60,825 nt of DNA, taken from positions 1-60,825 of the forward strand of contig CAMJQC010000008.1 of the NCBI GenBank assembly GCA_946407975.1, read 5' to 3'. This DNA is from an uncultured Bacteroidales bacterium (lineage in GTDB: Bacteria > Bacteroidota > Bacteroidia > Bacteroidales > F082). The notes under the pieces are model-generated. The model saw only the letters and a list, made by a program, of their open reading frames with translations. It was not told where the DNA came from and made no database searches. Of the stretch, positions 36,501 through 45,068 are shown piece by piece. Every line of letters starts with the position of its first letter. The first letter of the stretch is position 1. The position numbers and the translations under genes are program-made.

Positions 36501-38212
36501 TTTGGCATGATGGGGTCGGAATCGATGCTATAGGTCTCCACCTTGTCGACGATCTCCTGCGTATTCTCCAGCACCTCGGGATGGTCGGAGAAGATACGAC
36601 CCATTTCCTCGGGTGTCTTCAGCCATTCCTGCTTGGTGTAGTGCATACGTGTGGGGTCATCGAGGTCCTTGCCCGTGCTGAGGCAGATGAGACGGTCGTG
36701 CGCCTCGCCATGTTCCTCCTCTACAAAGTGGACATCGTTGGTGGCAATGACTTTAATGTCGTATTTCTTCGCCAAATCGAAAAGGATTTTGTTCACCTCT
36801 TTCTGGCGCTCGTATACTTCTGTGTCTCCACCAGGTTTGTCCGTCTTATGGCGTTGTACCTCAAGATAGTAATCTTCGCCAAAGAGGTTCTTGAACCATC
36901 GTATCGAGGCTTCGGCGCCCTCCATGTCGCCATTCATGATTTTCTGTGGCACCTCACCTGCGAGGCATGCCGAACTACAGATCAAGCCTTCATGGTATTT
37001 TTCAAGCAAGCTATGGTCGATGCGGGGATTATAATAGAAACCATCGGTGTAGGCGATGGAACTCAATTTGCACAGGCTGTGATAGCCCGTCTTGTTTTTT
37101 GCCAATAAGATAAGATGCCAGCCACGGTCTTGACGGCCATCACGCTTGTCGATACTGATGGGGGCGCAATAAGTCTCGATACCGAAGATCGGCTTGAAGT
37201 ACTGACCTTTTAGCTTGTCGATTTCGGCTTGGGCATTTGCCTTCTCTTCCTCGGTGGCATCCTCCATTTTCAATATAGCCTCTTGTTCCTTGATGGCGTC
37301 CTTCACCTTGCCGTTTTCCTTGTTTACGGTGTCGGCAAAGTCCTTGATACCGAACATGTTGCCATGGTCGGTAAGGGCGAGACTGTACATGCCGTTTTTC
37401 TTGCATTTAGCCACCAAATCAGGCACCTTCGACATGCCATCGAGCATGGAATAGTGCGAGTGGACATGGAGATGGGTGAAGTGTTTCGGCACATAATCGC
37501 CAATCTCTGGCATTTCTTCTGCTTCTTCAACATCTACAATAGGCTCGAAGGTGATGCCGGCCGGTTGTATCATCTCGGGATTGGCAGCCTTGAAGTCATC
37601 AATGAATTGTGCATCCACACCCAAGTCATTGGCATCGAGCACGCCGCGACGTACCAGTTCAAGGAACACGCGAGCGGTGGCTTCCACATCGGCGGCGGCA
37701 TTGTGGGCATCGCCGAACTTCTCGCCGAACAAGATCTGGTGGAACTCCTCCAAGCGCGGTAGCTTGAACTTGCCATTCTTGCCGCCTGGGAGTTGGCAGA
37801 ATTCGGCCGTCTTCTCAGTGCAGGTGTCCACTGTTTGGAATTTGTCAAGCGGGTTGTTGCCTATCGTGCGCAGAAACTCACAGCCTAAGATATGAAGGTC
37901 GAAGTCAATGTTATGGCCTACGAGGCGTGTCGCCTTGGCCGCCGACTTCAGGAAAATAGCGAGCACCTCACCCAGCGGTTTACCGTGTTCGATGGCATAT
38001 TTGGTGGAGATATGGTGCACCATCTTGGCGTCGATGGGAATCTCAAAACCTTCAGGCTGAACAATATAGTTGTGAGCTTCAACAAATCGGCCTTTGTCGT
38101 CATGGATTTGCCATGCCAGCTGCACCATGCGAGGCCAGTTGTCGAAATCGGTCAAAGGGACGTCATACCGTTTGGGCAAGCCAGTCGTCTCAGTATCAAA
38201 GATGAGAAACAT
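33599..38212 (-). CDS. dnaE: DNA polymerase III alpha subunit with fused N-terminal 3'-5' exonuclease
   Basis: A 1537-residue protein. Residues 1-200 are a DEDDh exonuclease (D6/E8 in IFDTETTG, GHNIDFDLHIL, DAHNAAADVEAT), like the epsilon subunit. Then follow the PHP domain (THLHVHSHYSMLDG), the polymerase palm with catalytic Asp residues in PDIDVDFDDDGR, the finger region, and a C-terminal OB fold (GGQITRADEYESKTGTKYG). Without the fusion it would be near the usual ~1200-1300 residues. Proofreading thus appears covalently joined to the replicative polymerase. Confidence 0.95.
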   Translation of the reverse strand: MFLIFDTETTGLPKRYDVPLTDFDNWPRMVQLAWQIHDDKGRFVEAHNYIVQPEGFEIPIDAKMVHHISTKYAIEHGKPLGEVLAIFLKSAAKATRLVGHNIDFDLHILGCEFLRTIGNNPLDKFQTVDTCTEKTAEFCQLPGGKNGKFKLPRLEEFHQILFGEKFGDAHNAAADVEATARVFLELVRRGVLDANDLGVDAQFIDDFKAANPEMIQPAGITFEPIVDVEEAEEMPEIGDYVPKHFTHLHVHSHYSMLDGMSKVPDLVAKCKKNGMYSLALTDHGNMFGIKDFADTVNKENGKVKDAIKEQEAILKMEDATEEEKANAQAEIDKLKGQYFKPIFGIETYCAPISIDKRDGRQDRGWHLILLAKNKTGYHSLCKLSSIAYTDGFYYNPRIDHSLLEKYHEGLICSSACLAGEVPQKIMNGDMEGAEASIRWFKNLFGEDYYLEVQRHKTDKPGGDTEVYERQKEVNKILFDLAKKYDIKVIATNDVHFVEEEHGEAHDRLICLSTGKDLDDPTRMHYTKQEWLKTPEEMGRIFSDHPEVLENTQEIVDKVETYSIDSDPIMPKFPIPESFGTEEEYRKKFTEEDLFNEFTRDEHGNVVMSQEEAEKKVKKLGGYDRLYRIKLEADYLAKLTWEGAKERYGENLTEDQIERIKFELHVMKTMGFPGYFLIVSDYIRAAREELGVSVGPGRGSAAGSVVAYCLKITDLDPLKYDLLFERFLNPDRISLPDIDVDFDDDGRERVLNWVTNKYGKERVAHIITYGTMAAKSAIQDVGRVQKVPLPEVNKIKSFIPDRNFDEAAVKAVEGEVPKKMPKVNLKNCYKYVPELKEMLNGDDQNVSTMLTYAEELEDTNRQVGIHACGVIIGADDLTNVAPVCTVKDKDTKEDVVVTQYDGHVIETVGLIKMDFLGLKTLTLIKDALKNIKKTRGIDIDIDHIPIDDEETYKLYSAGNTIGTFQFESPGMQKYLRELQPSVIGDIIAMNALYRPGPMDNIPDFIARKQGRQEIKYDFACMEKYLKDTYGICVYQEQVMLLSRELADFTRGESDTLRKAMGKKQLAKMEELYEKFMKQGVAKLTKTENLPEAEVKKRLEKIWEEWKKFASYAFNKSHAACYSWVSYQTAYLKAHYPAEFMAAVLNNSLGDIKEVNFMTEECKRMKIDVLGPDINESEYKFSVNAKGEIRYGLGAIKNVGEAAIAGIVEERDKNGKYKNLTDFLIRTFDKNVNRRALENMDMAGCFDSFPGLHRAMFFYMPQNDSVPFIERALRMVASYLERKNSAQIDLFGFGSDDSGSSTLNINLPQCEPWSKMRELEMEKEALGFYISSHPMEIYHLPLRFFANINVEGLVKALNEPEGNMERTVRLGGQITRADEYESKTGTKYGRFTIEDQTGSYNFALFKETYSKYKALLEVNNFVMLTGVLRPPFRKPDEAPNAIPDHLEVRFSEVRLLDAILENTSRTVYITLDIGLMLEEDLKAFVQIIKDHPGKQSYKLHVFDKKMNMGCNMSPVRGGINAGEVLPLLEKLPYAVFNLR

Positions 38213-38537
38213 ATAAATAGTTATTGCTGAAGATGTATAATATGTGTAGAGTATATATAAGGAAACTGAAAATCAGCTACTTTCAACTGAAATAATCAGA
38301 TTTCAAAGATAGGACAAAAACGAAAAGGCTGCAAGAAAACTATTCAGTTTTTTGTCAAAAAAAAGGAAAACATTGAAAACAAACAGTTTATAGATGCTAT
38401 AGTATCGATTAGGGCTATTCGAAACAAAAAAATCCATCTAAAGCGCTGACAATAAGCAAAAAAGTTGTACTTTTGCCGCCGAATCCACGGGTTGGATTTA
38501 GTTAATTCATTAAAAATCAACTTAAAACATTACATTT
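38213..38537. other. intergenic region between dnaE and rpsP
   Basis: 325 bases without a gene. The only recognisable signal is a TACTTTTG -7 element at 38468-38475 facing rpsP. The rest is AT-rich with no terminator hairpin visible. Confidence 0.5.
38468..38475 (+). promoter_or_regulatory. -7 element upstream of rpsP
   Basis: TACTTTTG, about 63 bases before the rpsP ATG. Confidence 0.5.
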
Positions 38538-39146
38538 ATGCCAGCAAAAATCAGATTGCAAAGACATGGCAAGAAGGGTCAACCCTTCTATCACATTGTA
38601 ATTGCCGACTCTCGCGCAAAACGTGATGGTAAATTCATTGAGAAAATAGGCACTTACAACCCCATTACCGATCCAGCTCAGATCAACATCAAGTTTGACA
38701 GAGCTCTGTATTGGTACAGCGTCGGCGCTGTTCCGACTGATACCGTTCGTTCACTCCTTTCGAAGACCGGCGTCATGATGAAATATCATCTGATGCGTGG
38801 TGTCGCCAAAGGCGCCATGACGGAGGAACAAGCCGAAGTCAAGTTCCAGAACTGGATGAAAGAAAAGGAAGCCAAGGCTGCTAACGCTGCCAAAGCTAAC
38901 GAAGAAAAAGCCAGAGGTGAGAAGAAAGTCCGCCTGGAAGCTGAGAAAGCAGTCAACGAAGCCCGTGCTGCTGAAATCGCCAAGAGGAAACTTGCTGAAC
39001 TCGAAGCCAAGAAGGCTGAAGAAGCAGCCGCTCAGGCTGAAGCCACTGCCGAAGAGGTCGTTGCTGAAACCGAAGAGGCTGTCGCCGCCGAAGCCCCTGC
39101 TGAAGAGCCCGTTGCCGAAGCACCTGCTGAGAACACCGAGGCCTAA
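38538..39146 (+). CDS. rpsP: 30S ribosomal protein S16 with long Ala/Glu/Lys-rich tail
   Basis: A 202-residue S16. The core is residues 1-100 ([31 protein letters not shown]). The last ~100 residues are a low-complexity charged helix of A, E and K. Bacteroidota S16 proteins commonly carry such extensions. S16 stabilises the 30S subunit. Confidence 0.94.
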   Translation: MPAKIRLQRHGKKGQPFYHIVIADSRAKRDGKFIEKIGTYNPITDPAQINIKFDRALYWYSVGAVPTDTVRSLLSKTGVMMKYHLMRGVAKGAMTEEQAEVKFQNWMKEKEAKAANAAKANEEKARGEKKVRLEAEKAVNEARAAEIAKRKLAELEAKKAEEAAAQAEATAEEVVAETEEAVAAEAPAEEPVAEAPAENTEA

Positions 39147-39170
39147 GCCGAACACTTCAGTTCAAACCGA

Positions 39171-39203
39171 TAAAAAAGCCGTTGCAAAACGGCTTTTTTT
39201 GTT
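39171..39203 (+). terminator. terminator after rpsP
   Basis: AAAAGCCGTT pairs with AACGGCTTTT and a T run. Confidence 0.88.
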
Positions 39204-39249
39204 TGTCAAATATTCCATATCTTTGTCTCCTGTTTCAAACTGATCAGAC

Positions 39250-39936
39250 ATGGATTTCTTCTCACCCAATACCAAACTGTACGATATCATCAGCAGCAAC
39301 CCCAAGTTCCTGCATCTCCTCTCCCGTTTCGGCATCGCACTCGGCTTCGGCGACCATAGCGTCAAAGAAGTCTGCGAGAGCAACCACGTCTCCACAGACC
39401 TGTTCCTGCTCATCTGCAAGGTCTATGCCGACGACAGTTACATCCCGCAGCTTGCCGACTTCGAGCACTTCGACATGGACGGTCTCCTGCCCTATCTCCT
39501 GCAGTCGCACCGCTATTATATGGACGAACGTTTTCCACACCTTGAGGAGCATCTTTCGCATATCATCAAGGCGGCACAGCCCAAATACGCCAAACTGCTG
39601 GAACGCTTCTATGACGAGTATCAGTCGGAAGTCGACAAGCACTTCAAATACGAGGAAGACACCGTGTTCCCTTATATTGAGGCGCTTCGTGCAGGGAAAA
39701 GTGACAAGCATTTCAGAATTGCCGAATTCAAGCGCAACCACAGCAACATCGAAGACACCCTCGACGACCTGATGAACATACTGCTGAAATACCTGCCTGG
39801 CGATATCCTGCCCAAGGAACGCATAGAGATCTCCTACGACATCATGGAACTCTCTGTCGACCTCGTATTACACACCCGCATCGAAGAGCGCGTCCTCATC
39901 CCTTATGTCGAATTCCTTGAAAACAAAAAGTCATGA
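39250..39936 (+). CDS. hemerythrin-domain di-iron protein
   Basis: A 228-residue protein. Residues 70-215 show a hemerythrin-like H/E pattern (LLQSHRYYMDERFPHLEEHL, HFKYEEDTVFPYIE, RNHSNIEDTL, HTRIEERVLIPYVE). The N-terminus resembles a ScdA/RIC-type lead but without its usual cysteine pair. RIC proteins repair iron centres after nitrosative stress. Its stop overlaps the next LuxR-type gene by four bases. Confidence 0.8.
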   Translation: MDFFSPNTKLYDIISSNPKFLHLLSRFGIALGFGDHSVKEVCESNHVSTDLFLLICKVYADDSYIPQLADFEHFDMDGLLPYLLQSHRYYMDERFPHLEEHLSHIIKAAQPKYAKLLERFYDEYQSEVDKHFKYEEDTVFPYIEALRAGKSDKHFRIAEFKRNHSNIEDTLDDLMNILLKYLPGDILPKERIEISYDIMELSVDLVLHTRIEERVLIPYVEFLENKKS

Positions 39937-40529
39937 GAAGTCGCGTCATCATCTGTGAAGCATCTGAAATCATCACGACGGGACTGACAACCTGCCTGGA
40001 AGAACAGGACCAATACAGCGTCGTTGCCCGTCTCAACGCCCCCGACCGGCTCTCGGAGAAAATATTGTCGTCGGATGCCGACATCCTCATCATCAACCCC
40101 GCCTTGTTGGGTTACACCGACCGCGACCTGCCCGTACAGCTCGCCAAAGAGCATCCCAGACTGGTCATCGTTGCCCTAGTCACCAGTTACCATGAATGCG
40201 GGTCGCTTAAACCCTACGATGGCGTTATCGAAATCAACGACACCTCGCAGAAGTATATCAGCAAACTGAACGAAATCGTCAACCAGAAGAAACATGACGA
40301 GAAGTCGGACGACAGCTTCGAGCTCTCCAGACGCGAGATCGACGTCCTGATTGCCGTTGCCAAAGGCATGACCAACAAGGAAATCTCTGACCAACTCAAC
40401 ATCAGCATACACACCGTCATTTCGCACCGCAAGAACATCACCAAGAAAACGGGAATCAAGTCGGTGTCGGGTCTCACGGTCTATGCGCTGCTGAACAACC
40501 TAATCGACGAGAACGAGGTGTATAAATAA
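39933..40529 (+). CDS. LuxR-type regulator with degenerate receiver domain
   Basis: A 198-residue protein. The N-terminal ~120 residues are receiver-like, but the phosphoacceptor Asp position reads Asn (DILIINPALLGY). The C-terminal LuxR helix-turn-helix is intact (LSRREIDVLIAVAKGMTNKEI, in parts, then ISIHTVISHRKNI). It overlaps the hemerythrin gene by four bases, suggesting co-regulation by iron, oxygen or NO. Phosphorylation by a kinase seems unlikely. Confidence 0.82.
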   Translation: MRSRVIICEASEIITTGLTTCLEEQDQYSVVARLNAPDRLSEKILSSDADILIINPALLGYTDRDLPVQLAKEHPRLVIVALVTSYHECGSLKPYDGVIEINDTSQKYISKLNEIVNQKKHDEKSDDSFELSRREIDVLIAVAKGMTNKEISDQLNISIHTVISHRKNITKKTGIKSVSGLTVYALLNNLIDENEVYK

Positions 40530-40532
40530 ACC

Positions 40533-40910
40533 TCACTTTCTCATCACGTCGCGATAGACGATGAACATTTTGTTTTTGATCAGGTCACGAAAAACCCGCA
40601 TCGAATCAAGATCGCCTTCCGGCGCGTCAAAAACGAAAGACAGCACATTGTCGCCTTCCCATTTTGGCTCCATATTGAGGCAAACCACGTAATCATACTG
40701 TCGCATGTCAAAATCCGCCACCAGACATGGTTTATAGGTCGACAGGTCAGCCATGCATTCTTTCATAGCCTCAACAACCAGTGGGCTGACCTCCTTGGCC
40801 GGATTGACGCCAGCCGAGACAGCCTCCATATCCGCAGCGTAGTCGTTAAGAAACGCCGCTGCCATAGGGCCGGCATACGCATCGGTTTCCGTGATCACCA
40901 GTACTTTCAT
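40533..40910 (-). CDS. low-molecular-weight phosphatase-like protein lacking the catalytic Cys
   Basis: A 125-residue protein from the ATG at 40910 (a second ATG lies at 40913). The fold pattern fits LMW-PTP/ArsC: N-terminal strand KVLVIT, then TDAYAGPMAAAFLNDY where CxxxxCRS should be, and a later FDMRQYDYVVCLN segment. The catalytic Cys and Arg are gone, so phosphatase activity is doubtful. It may sense or bind a ligand instead. Confidence 0.55.
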   Translation of the reverse strand: MKVLVITETDAYAGPMAAAFLNDYAADMEAVSAGVNPAKEVSPLVVEAMKECMADLSTYKPCLVADFDMRQYDYVVCLNMEPKWEGDNVLSFVFDAPEGDLDSMRVFRDLIKNKMFIVYRDVMRK

Positions 40911-40920
40911 CATAGCAGAT

Positions 40921-42015
40921 TTAAATCTTATTACGCAAACGCATAGCCCAACGTTCAATGCAATAATAAATAACAAAGGCGAACGCGAAGGCGACGAACC
41001 AGAACAGGAAATAGGCCATGATGCCGTGGGTCTCGGCAAATGTCGAAAACTGTCCGTCGATGACTTGCGACACCATCAAATTTGACAAGAAAAGCGCGTA
41101 CGACAGCAAACTGATGGCGGCAACCGCCTTCCCGAAAAATCCGTGACATTCGTTCCAACTGTCCAAAATCGGAAACAGCAGACAGATTGAGACGGCAGAA
41201 AACGTAGGATAAACGACATTGGCGTATGCTGATCCTATCACCCGCGTGACAGAACAGCAAACCGTTATCAGAATGACGCCCAGCGCCAGGCTCCACCAAC
41301 GGCAACGACGCCAGAAAACAGGATAATAGCGCTTCACCCATGCCACAACGACACCTATCCACACGCAATCGCAACGGGAAGCGACCGTCTTACGGATCCA
41401 TACATCCCACCAGAAGGAGTTCGTCGCTTTGTCGGCCACACTGATTCTGAATCCGAGAGCAAAAGCAACGACCAGAAGCACCAGCAGTGGCGTCAGCTGC
41501 TTCACCCTACGCCTGGGGATCAAAAGCATGCCAATCGGTAGCAGAATATAAAACCACCACTGTATCGGCAGCGTCCAAGACTCCCAGAAAAAATCATAGA
41601 AAGGGGAAACGAGATTTTGCGTCAATGAAGCAAACCTCCACATCGGCATGGCCGTGAGGTCGCCCGGGATGACATGAGAATAAACCAAGATATAATTCAC
41701 CGCAAGCAACACCCAATAGTTTGGCAAAATACGCAAAGCCATCTTGAGATACAAACGCAGTGATGAGGTCACAAACTGATGTTTTTCGTTCTCCTCGGCC
41801 ATACTCAGCACGGAGCTTCCAATGAGAAAACCACTCAGCACAAAAAACATATCCGTGCCTTGAGGCAAGCGCCAATCTGCCATACCAGCCAAGAAAGTCG
41901 AAGCCAGATAATGGCTGCCGTGACTGTGAATCACAATGAAGATCGCCAGGACCCTTAATAAATCAAGCCCAAAGATGCGGCGTTTGTCACTTGTTACGAA
42001 AAAGTTACTCATCAC
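40921..42015 (-). CDS. membrane acyltransferase (acyltransferase_3 family)
   Basis: A 364-residue membrane protein with about ten TM segments, the conserved FGLDLLRVLAIFIVIHSHGSH start and SGFLIGSSVL. These enzymes acylate sugars or glycans, as in O-antigen modification (OafA-like). A -7 element lies at 42048-42055 on the minus strand. Confidence 0.85.
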   Translation of the reverse strand: MMSNFFVTSDKRRIFGLDLLRVLAIFIVIHSHGSHYLASTFLAGMADWRLPQGTDMFFVLSGFLIGSSVLSMAEENEKHQFVTSSLRLYLKMALRILPNYWVLLAVNYILVYSHVIPGDLTAMPMWRFASLTQNLVSPFYDFFWESWTLPIQWWFYILLPIGMLLIPRRRVKQLTPLLVLLVVAFALGFRISVADKATNSFWWDVWIRKTVASRCDCVWIGVVVAWVKRYYPVFWRRCRWWSLALGVILITVCCSVTRVIGSAYANVVYPTFSAVSICLLFPILDSWNECHGFFGKAVAAISLLSYALFLSNLMVSQVIDGQFSTFAETHGIMAYFLFWFVAFAFAFVIYYCIERWAMRLRNKI

Positions 42016-42214
42016 CTTGACGGATTCAGATCACGACTAATAGCATGCAAAAATAAGGAAAAAAAGCACTTGACATGTCAGCTATGATTCACTTGAGCAT
42101 CAGGAAATTACATGTTTTTTACAGGCAACAGACAACATTTTTGTCCATAAAAGACGCCAATTCCCGCCGATTTATTATTTTTGCACTCTAAAATTAAAAA
42201 CTAAAACACAGAAT

Positions 42215-42943
42215 ATGGGAAGAGCATTCGAATACCGCAAAGCGGCCAAGATGAAAAGATGGGGACACATGTCGAGAGTGTTTCCGAAATTAGGAAAACT
42301 GATCACTATTGCTGCCAAGGAAGGCGGCCCTGATCCCGATATGAATCCCAAACTGCGTCAGGCCATCCAGAATGCCAAGGCGGAGAACATGCCCAAGGAC
42401 AACATCGATGCCGCCATCAAGCGCGCTACCGATAAGGACGCCGCCAACCTGGTGGAAGTCACCTACGAAGGCAAAGGCCCCTTCGGCATCCAGTGCATGG
42501 TGGAATGCGCTACCGACAACACCACCCGCACAGTGGCCAACGTGAAGTCGTACTTCAACAAATGCGGCGGCAGTTTCCTGCCCATGGGCTCTCTGGAATT
42601 CATGTTCACACGCAAAGCCGTTTTCGAAATAGAGATGCCGCAAGGCATGGACAAAGACGAACTGGAACTCGAACTCATCGATTACGGTCTGGATGAAATC
42701 GTCACCGAAACCGACGAAGAAGAAGGCACCACTACGACCACTGTCTACACTGCCTGGACCGACTACGGCACCATGCACGACGCGTTGGAAGAGCGCAAGA
42801 TCAACATCGTGAAAGCCAACCTGCAACGTTTTCCCAACAGTACCGTCACTTTCACTGACGAACAGATGGTGGAAATCGAGAAGTTCCTCGACAAGATCGA
42901 CGAAGACGAAGACGTACAGGCCGTCTACACAAATATGGCTTAA
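42215..42943 (+). CDS. YebC/PmpR-family translation/transcription factor
   Basis: A 242-residue YebC with the N-terminal motif MGRAFEYRKAAKMKRW and ENMPKDNIDAAIKRA. YebC2-type proteins help ribosomes pass polyproline stretches; older annotations call it a transcription regulator. A -7 element (TATTTTTG) lies at 42176-42183. Confidence 0.93.
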   Translation: MGRAFEYRKAAKMKRWGHMSRVFPKLGKLITIAAKEGGPDPDMNPKLRQAIQNAKAENMPKDNIDAAIKRATDKDAANLVEVTYEGKGPFGIQCMVECATDNTTRTVANVKSYFNKCGGSFLPMGSLEFMFTRKAVFEIEMPQGMDKDELELELIDYGLDEIVTETDEEEGTTTTTVYTAWTDYGTMHDALEERKINIVKANLQRFPNSTVTFTDEQMVEIEKFLDKIDEDEDVQAVYTNMA

Positions 42944-42955
42944 ACGCCAACCAAC

Positions 42956-42992
42956 GAAAAGAGCATTGACAAAAGTCGATGCTCTTTTCGTT
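42956..42992 (+). terminator. terminator after yebC-like gene
   Basis: GAAAAGAGCAT pairs with ATGCTCTTTTC around a short loop. Confidence 0.75.
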
Positions 42993-42997
42993 TCTCT

Positions 42998-43726
42998 ATG
43001 AAAAAACAAAACGAACAACCAATAACCATGAGCCTCAATCAAAACATCCTTGAACAAGCAGAAAAACTGTCCGAAGCAAGCGTAAACTATGTCGAGACCC
43101 AAGACCTAGACGCTGTAAATACGCTTACAGACAACATGTCGAGCGTAGTCGTAGAGACGTCGGCTTTATACCTCATGATAAAAAACATGCGTCAAATCGT
43201 GAAAAACGATGGCAAAAGACAAGCCATCAAGGTGCATGAACTGTTTAGCCGTTGTCTGAGTGATTTTTTCACTAACGGAGAGGCTCGCATTTATGAAGAT
43301 GGCAACAGCGGCTTCATCGTTTTGTTCGACCCTAAGACAACCGACACCAACAAAGCGGTGAAATACGGACTTAAGCTAACCCATCTTTTTTCCAAGGACC
43401 TTGCTCCTCTTGCTGAAAAATTCAACAACATCTCCTTTGGCATCGGCATAGACCATGGTCGGGTGATGGGAGTCAACATCGGTCATCCGGTCTGGTTCGG
43501 GACCTGCATAGAGAAAGCCAAGAAAATCAGCGAGGAATGCCTTAAACCCTGCTACCTGGGCATCTCTGGCAGAGTACACAGTCAACTTGGAGACGACCTG
43601 CAGACCGTGACACGCCACATCCTAGGCATTCCCAAAAAGGAAAACATGTGGATCAAATCGACCTATCAGTTCGAAAACGAACGCAAGCATCTCTATCAGA
43701 CCTACCACTCCTTGGAAAACGACTGA
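42998..43726 (+). CDS. protein with class III nucleotide-cyclase-like domain
   Basis: A 242-residue protein without a signal peptide. Residues 80-200 resemble a class III adenylate/guanylate cyclase core (SFGIGIDHGRVMGVNIG, WFGTCIEKAKKI). The usual metal-binding Asp motifs are not clear, so it may be inactive. It may follow the yebC-like gene through the terminator. Bacteroidales rarely use cAMP, so the role is unclear. Confidence 0.55.
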   Translation: MKKQNEQPITMSLNQNILEQAEKLSEASVNYVETQDLDAVNTLTDNMSSVVVETSALYLMIKNMRQIVKNDGKRQAIKVHELFSRCLSDFFTNGEARIYEDGNSGFIVLFDPKTTDTNKAVKYGLKLTHLFSKDLAPLAEKFNNISFGIGIDHGRVMGVNIGHPVWFGTCIEKAKKISEECLKPCYLGISGRVHSQLGDDLQTVTRHILGIPKKENMWIKSTYQFENERKHLYQTYHSLEND

Positions 43727-43821
43727 TTTTTCAGAGATCGCGCTCAAAATTAGCAAAAAAATCAAGTTTTTCTCGGCAATACATTGTAACTTTGTTCGTT
43801 TTTAGGGTGAAGTCTATCGTT

Positions 43822-45057
43822 ATGTGCAATAAAATGAGGAACATACTGATTATCGCTTTGACAGTCATCTCAATAGTGATAAGCACGCCTCTAACTGCAC
43901 AAAATCCTAATAACATCTACACTCCAGAGATTGATTCCATCGTCAGAAACACCATCGACTACCTGGAAATCAGGAACTCCCTCATCCAACAGCAAAACGA
44001 GTTTCACAGGAAAGAACTGCAACTTGACAAGACATTGACCATCCTGAACAAACATAACGAGAGCATTGTCAACGAGAAGAAAACCATTGAGAGCGAGTTG
44101 ACCGCCATCAACCGCCATCTTGACTCACTGGTTCCACCCCGCCCGAAAGAGAAACGTCCTAAAGCCAACATCATCGACATCATTAACAAAGGACTTCATT
44201 TCAATGGAGACTATGGACTCAATGTCAATCAGTTATCATTGTCCAACTGGGCAGCAGGCGGTGAAAACAGTTTCTCCGGCAAAGCCTTTGCCAACTTGTA
44301 CCTTGTCAACAGCCGAGAAAGATTTGAACAGAAACTCACCGGAAAATTCGCTTACGGCATTTCCCGCTTCATCGAAAGAAAAAGGACCGAAAAATCCGAT
44401 GACAAAATTGACCTCACCCTTACCGTCACCCACATCAAGAGGTCGAAGTTCAATTTCTCCATGGTCTCGACCTTCAATACGCAATTTGCCGACGGTTACA
44501 AATACCCTAACGACTCGGTCCGTATCTCCGGCTTTATGTCGCCCGCCTACCTCACCCTGTCGGCAGGCTGCACTTACAGAACCTTGAACGACAACTTCCA
44601 GGTCTACATGAGTCCTATCGCGGGAAAGATCACCTTCGTCACCATTCAAGAATTGGCTGACCAGGGCAAATACGGCGTCGATCCGGGTTATTATACCGCC
44701 GACAGCACCTGGGTCCCAGGCAAGAACATTGAGACCGCCATCGGTGTCAACGTCATTTTCAACTACAAGCAGCCCATCGGCAAAAACATCAGTTATCTAA
44801 CCACGCTCAACTGCTTCTACAACTACACCGAAGACAGAGACGACAACTGGCTGAAATTGGACGTCAATTGGGAAAACACCCTGAACTTTATCATCAGCAA
44901 AAGCATCTCCACAATACTGTTCGTTCACCTGAAATACGACCACAACACCACCTTCCCCGTTTACGAAACCATAGAAGGCGTGGAGACGGTTGTGGACAAT
45001 GTCCCCAAACTTCAATTCAAGGAATCATTAGGCATTGCCTTTGTACATAGATTTTAA
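43822..45057 (+). CDS. DUF3078-family outer-membrane-type protein
   Basis: A 411-residue protein. The signal peptide (ending LTAQ) opens from ATG 43822 or 43834. A coiled coil (about 30-100) precedes a beta-barrel-like C-terminus ending in a terminal Phe (IAFVHRF). It matches DUF3078 with LSNWAAGGENSFS. The -7 element TAACTTTG is at 43787-43794. Function unknown. Confidence 0.75.
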   Translation: MCNKMRNILIIALTVISIVISTPLTAQNPNNIYTPEIDSIVRNTIDYLEIRNSLIQQQNEFHRKELQLDKTLTILNKHNESIVNEKKTIESELTAINRHLDSLVPPRPKEKRPKANIIDIINKGLHFNGDYGLNVNQLSLSNWAAGGENSFSGKAFANLYLVNSRERFEQKLTGKFAYGISRFIERKRTEKSDDKIDLTLTVTHIKRSKFNFSMVSTFNTQFADGYKYPNDSVRISGFMSPAYLTLSAGCTYRTLNDNFQVYMSPIAGKITFVTIQELADQGKYGVDPGYYTADSTWVPGKNIETAIGVNVIFNYKQPIGKNISYLTTLNCFYNYTEDRDDNWLKLDVNWENTLNFIISKSISTILFVHLKYDHNTTFPVYETIEGVETVVDNVPKLQFKESLGIAFVHRF

Positions 45058-45068
45058 ACACACAGAAA

